The notes beneath the pieces were generated by a model, which did not search any database, was not told the origin of the DNA, and saw only the letters and a list, made by a program, of their open reading frames with translations. 18,450 nt of DNA from Desulfatirhabdium sp040755275 (lineage in GTDB: Bacteria > Desulfobacterota > Desulfobacteria > Desulfobacterales > Desulfatirhabdiaceae): the NCBI GenBank assembly GCA_040755275.1, contig JBFMBE010000061.1, positions 1 to 18,450 on the forward strand, read 5' to 3'. Of this stretch, positions 16,610 through 18,450 are shown piece by piece. Every line of letters begins with the position of its first letter. The first letter of the stretch is position 1. The position numbers and the translations under genes were made by a program.

Positions 16610-16922
16610 GATGGAGCCGCAAAAAGTCAGGAAGTCTCTGTCGAGTCGCGGGGTGACTGGGGAACCTTTTTCGCTGCTGCGAAAAAACTCAGCCGCCCGA
16701 TCTCGTAGGATCGGACGGATGGCCAAACTGTGAATACAGGCTCGTGGAATTGCAATGGCTTGCTTTTCAATGTCCATTCGTTCAAGCGCGTCCGTCCGAT
16801 CCAACGATATCCGGCGGCTTCAAACACGTTTTCGCAGCAAGCTCAAAAGGCTTCCCCAGCCACCCCGCTTATGCCCGGCATTTACAAAAAGCACGGGAAA
16901 GGCGACTTTTTACGGGTCCATC
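16610..16922 (+). repeat. MITE-like palindromic element 3
   Basis: This is a 313-bp element with ends GATGGAGCCGCAAAAAGTCA and GCGACTTTTTACGGGTCCATC minus one base. It has the same layout as elements 2 and B but a different stem sequence: GCGGGGTGACTGGGGAACC on the left arm pairs with GGCTTCCCCAGCCACCCCGC on the right, and GGATCGGACGGA pairs with TCCGTCCGATCC-type sequence. ATCAAT occurs at 16604-16609 and 16920-16925. It is followed directly by a terminator hairpin. Confidence 0.85.
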
Positions 16923-16925
16923 AAT

Positions 16926-16964
16926 AAAAAAGCCGCAAGGACGATGTCCAATCGTCCTTGCGGC
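16926..16964 (-). terminator. Rho-independent terminator of the BamE-like gene
   Basis: A perfect 14-bp stem is formed by GCCGCAAGGACGAT (16932-16945) and ATCGTCCTTGCGGC (16951-16964), with a 5-nt loop. On the - strand it is followed by six T residues (A run at 16926-16931 on +). It lies about 67 bp after the stop of the gene ending at 17031. Confidence 0.92.
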
Positions 16965-17030
16965 GATGAAGATGCATTTGGATCTCATCCGGATCTTTTG
17001 AGATGCCGGTGAAGGATCCGATAGTGTCCA

Positions 17031-17351
17031 TCAATCTTTCAGGAAGCTTTCCAGAACCTTTCCATCTTTTACAATGAAATGACGATCGCTGGGAAGCATC
17101 GGATTTTTCTCGAACTTCCGATAAATGTGATCTTCGGTGCCATCATCGCGTTTCACGATTTGACTCGGTTTGCCGTAGCTCTTTGTCAATTCATCTACCG
17201 TCATGGGATTGCATTGAAAATAATTCTTGCTCCAGGTCGGCCAGCCTTCAGCGATTTTGCTCGGCCTCAGGCTATCCGCTCCTGCTCCTGCAACCATGAC
17301 AACTGAAACCATGAGAACCCCGGTGAACAGCGCTAAAAGACATTTTTTCAT
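17031..17351 (-). CDS. Small exported protein, BamE/SmpA-like fold
   Basis: This encodes 106 residues from the ATG at 17351. AGGAG seven bases upstream supports this start; a TTG two codons earlier sits too close to that site. The N-terminus is a classic signal peptide: MKKC, a hydrophobic run LLALFTGVLMVSVVMVAG, then AGA-DSL with a probable cleavage site. The only early cysteine is at residue 4, not in a lipobox, so it is probably a soluble periplasmic protein. The mature part has the pattern MTVDELTKSYGKPSQIV, a DG turn, Y-R-K-F, then FIVKDGKVLESF, resembling the small alpha-beta BamE/SmpA or DUF2845 domains. The function is unknown. It is monocistronic, with a perfect terminator and a sigma-54-like promoter candidate upstream. 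Confidence 0.8.
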   Translation of the reverse strand: MKKCLLALFTGVLMVSVVMVAGAGADSLRPSKIAEGWPTWSKNYFQCNPMTVDELTKSYGKPSQIVKRDDGTEDHIYRKFEKNPMLPSDRHFIVKDGKVLESFLKD

Positions 17352-17482
17352 GTTCAAACTCCTTTCTTTCTTTTAAGTCATTTTGGATGGATATGATCCG
17401 ATCGGTATCGACCGGCTCTTTTCCTGAACTTCCGTTCAAACGACGCATCGCCGATGAACTGAAACGAGTTGCATCAGGGTCT

Positions 17483-17498
17483 TGCACTATCCATGCCA
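17483..17498 (-). promoter_or_regulatory. Candidate sigma-54 promoter
   Basis: The - strand reads TGGCATGGATAGTGCA. The GG and GC dinucleotides are exactly 12 bp apart, as in -24/-12 promoters (TGGCAYR-N4-TTGCW), with one mismatch in the -12 part. A start near 17472 would give a leader of about 120 nt before the exported-protein gene. The divergent neighbour at 17932 looks like a sigma-54-type activator, which strengthens the call. Confidence 0.5.
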
Positions 17499-17632
17499 TT
17501 CGTCCCAATGTCGAAGACAGCTGGTATGGAACCCATCTGTTTGTTGATGAATTCTAAAGGGTTGGGTCATACCTTTCCATCCGTCGAATGCGTTTTCAGT
17601 CATCCTTTTTCGGGTGTGTCCATCGCGTATAT

Positions 17633-17647
17633 ATTTCATCTTGAAAT
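17633..17647. promoter_or_regulatory. Possible activator-binding inverted repeat
   Basis: ATTTCA-tct-TGAAAT has 6-bp arms. It lies about 165 bp upstream of the predicted sigma-54 start, the distance at which XylR-type enhancer sites are usually found. A single short palindrome is weak evidence. Confidence 0.25.
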
Positions 17648-17675
17648 GATCCCTTTCAAAATGTAAATTATCTCT

Positions 17676-17825
17676 GATGGCCTCGCAAAAAGTCGCTTTT
17701 CCCGTGCTTTTCGGGAATACCGGGCATCAGCGGGGTGGCTGGGGAACCTTTTTCGCAGCAGCGAAAAAGGTTCCCCAGTCACCCCGCGACTCAACAGAGA
17801 CTTCCTGACTTTTTGCGGGGCTATC
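17676..17825 (-). repeat. MITE-like palindromic element 4, short form
   Basis: This is a 150-bp element with ends GATGGCCTCGCAAAAAGTCG and GACTTTTTGCGGGGCTATC. The core is a near-perfect hairpin: 17730-17756 pairs with 17761-17787 over 27 bp with one mismatch and a 4-nt loop (AGCA). The arms match those of element 3, but the central part of the long copies is absent. It is flanked by ATCTCT at 17670-17675 and 17826-17831, a third, distinct 6-bp direct repeat. It lies between the divergent exported-protein and regulator genes. Confidence 0.88.
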
Positions 17826-17837
17826 ATCTCTCATTGC

Positions 17838-17864
17838 GGCAATCGGCACATTCAATGTGTTGCC
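17838..17864. promoter_or_regulatory. Interrupted inverted repeat before the regulator gene
   Basis: GGCAA-tcgg-CACAT-tca-ATGTG-TTGCC is a nested inverted repeat about 70 bp upstream of the TTG start at 17932. It could be an operator for autoregulation. Its arms are short and the left one is interrupted, so the call is tentative. Confidence 0.25.
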
Positions 17865-17931
17865 CATTTTCCGACCGCATGCTTCCAGCTTCTGCGATAC
17901 GCACGCATCCTACCCACAGGAAGGGATTCTC

Positions 17932-18450
17932 TTGAAAGCAGCCGATTTGAACCGGTTGGAGTTGATTGGAATCGATCAGAAAAGGGGATTTCCCCTCTTC
18001 GGTGCAAGCCGAATGGTCATGTTCGGTGCAACCTCCATTTCCAGACTTCAGGAAGACCTCTACAACAGTCTCGGGTCTGAAAGAAGGCGGGCCATTCTCG
18101 CCCGGTTTGGATACGAGGCGGGAATGCATCTGGCTCTATCCATTCAGGAAATGTACCAATTCGATTCGCCGGAAGAATGGCTGATGTCCGGCGTCATTCT
18201 TCGGACAATGGCCGGTTATGCACACGAGGAAATTGCCTCTTTGGAGATGAATGCAAAAGAACATCGTCTGATCGTTTCCGGAATCTGGAAGGATTCATTT
18301 GAAGCGACGATATGGAAAGCAATGCATCCCATCGCCTCTTTTCCCGTCTGTGCCATTCTCTCTGGAATGGCGACTGGATTCGCCAGTGCCGTTCTGGGGA
18401 AAATTGTCTGGGTAAAAGAAACCAGCTGCATGGCGCAGGGGGGCGAGTCA
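17932..18450 (+). CDS. XylR_N/V4R regulator, N-terminal part (cut by window end)
   Basis: This is an open frame of 173 codons with no stop before the window edge. The start is TTG at 17932, six bases after AGGAAGGG (17918-17925); no ATG in frame has a comparable site. Residues 5-105 resemble the XylR_N domain: FGASRMVMFGATSISRLQ, then LGSERRRAILARFGYEAGMHLAL (47-69), then the WLMSGVILRTMAGYAHEEI segment. Residues about 115-173 match the V4R small-molecule-binding domain: GIWKDSFEA (117-125), PVCAILSGMATGF with C140, and E163-T-S-C166, whose cysteines bind metal in the family. Proteins with this order (XylR, DmpR, TbuT) continue into an AAA+ sigma-54-activating domain and Fis-type HTH, and respond to aromatic effectors. 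That part lies outside the window, so the effector and output are inferred. Confidence 0.82.
   Translation, partial: MKAADLNRLELIGIDQKRGFPLFGASRMVMFGATSISRLQEDLYNSLGSERRRAILARFGYEAGMHLALSIQEMYQFDSPEEWLMSGVILRTMAGYAHEEIASLEMNAKEHRLIVSGIWKDSFEATIWKAMHPIASFPVCAILSGMATGFASAVLGKIVWVKETSCMAQGGES

Noticed and set aside
17824..18129. 101-codon open frame on the - strand
   Set aside because: It is antisense to the XylR_N domain, which matches a known family and has a strong Shine-Dalgarno before its TTG start.

Overview
The window looks like chromosome from a Gram-negative anaerobe, most likely a sulfate-reducing Desulfobacterota bacterium. I infer this from a LutABC lactate-oxidation operon, a PfaC-like polyunsaturated-lipid synthase, a XylR_N/V4R regulator and moderately GC-rich coding sequence. 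No rRNA or other taxonomic marker is present, so the assignment is an inference.

Layout. (1) 361-3246, + strand: lutA-lutB-lutC with overlapping ends, encoding an iron-sulfur L-lactate dehydrogenase complex. (2) 16077 down to 4064, - strand: six genes packed as one operon. They are a heptad-repeat protein with a C-terminal membrane anchor; a 2213-residue synthase (KS, KS-like chain-length factor, AT, two double-hotdog DH units); an OleA thiolase; an OleB alpha/beta hydrolase; an OleC AMP-dependent ligase (beta-lactone synthetase family); and an extended SDR that looks like a UDP-glucuronate 4-epimerase. Four of the five gene junctions either overlap (ATGA) or are 3-5 nt long, and the fifth (oleB-oleC) is 62 nt. 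(3) 17351-17031, - strand: a small exported BamE/SmpA-like protein with a textbook terminator and a sigma-54-type promoter candidate. (4) 17932 to the window end, + strand: the N-terminal part (XylR_N then V4R) of a probable sigma-54 activator, starting at TTG and cut by the window edge. It is divergent from gene 3.

How the genes may work together. The long operon joins a Pfa-type iterative synthase to OleABC, which elsewhere condenses two fatty acyl chains head to head and converts the product, through a beta-lactone, to a long-chain olefin. The operon is therefore a candidate for making a polyene hydrocarbon or beta-lactone lipid from a dedicated acyl chain. The synthase has no visible ACP or KR, and no recognisable OleD is present, so partners must be encoded elsewhere or the route differs. 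A sugar-nucleotide epimerase occupies the last slot.

The intergenic regions hold the second point of interest: a family of about 150-313 bp repeats at 23-206, 3299-3606, 3614-3925, 16124-16435, 16610-16922 and 17676-17825, plus one fragment at about 16565-16606. Each is a long imperfect palindrome ending in GATGG...CGCAAAAAGTC, and most are flanked by 6-7 bp direct repeats that differ between loci. They look like non-autonomous (MITE-like) mobile elements. Three versions of the stem sequence exist, and in each the two arms match each other.
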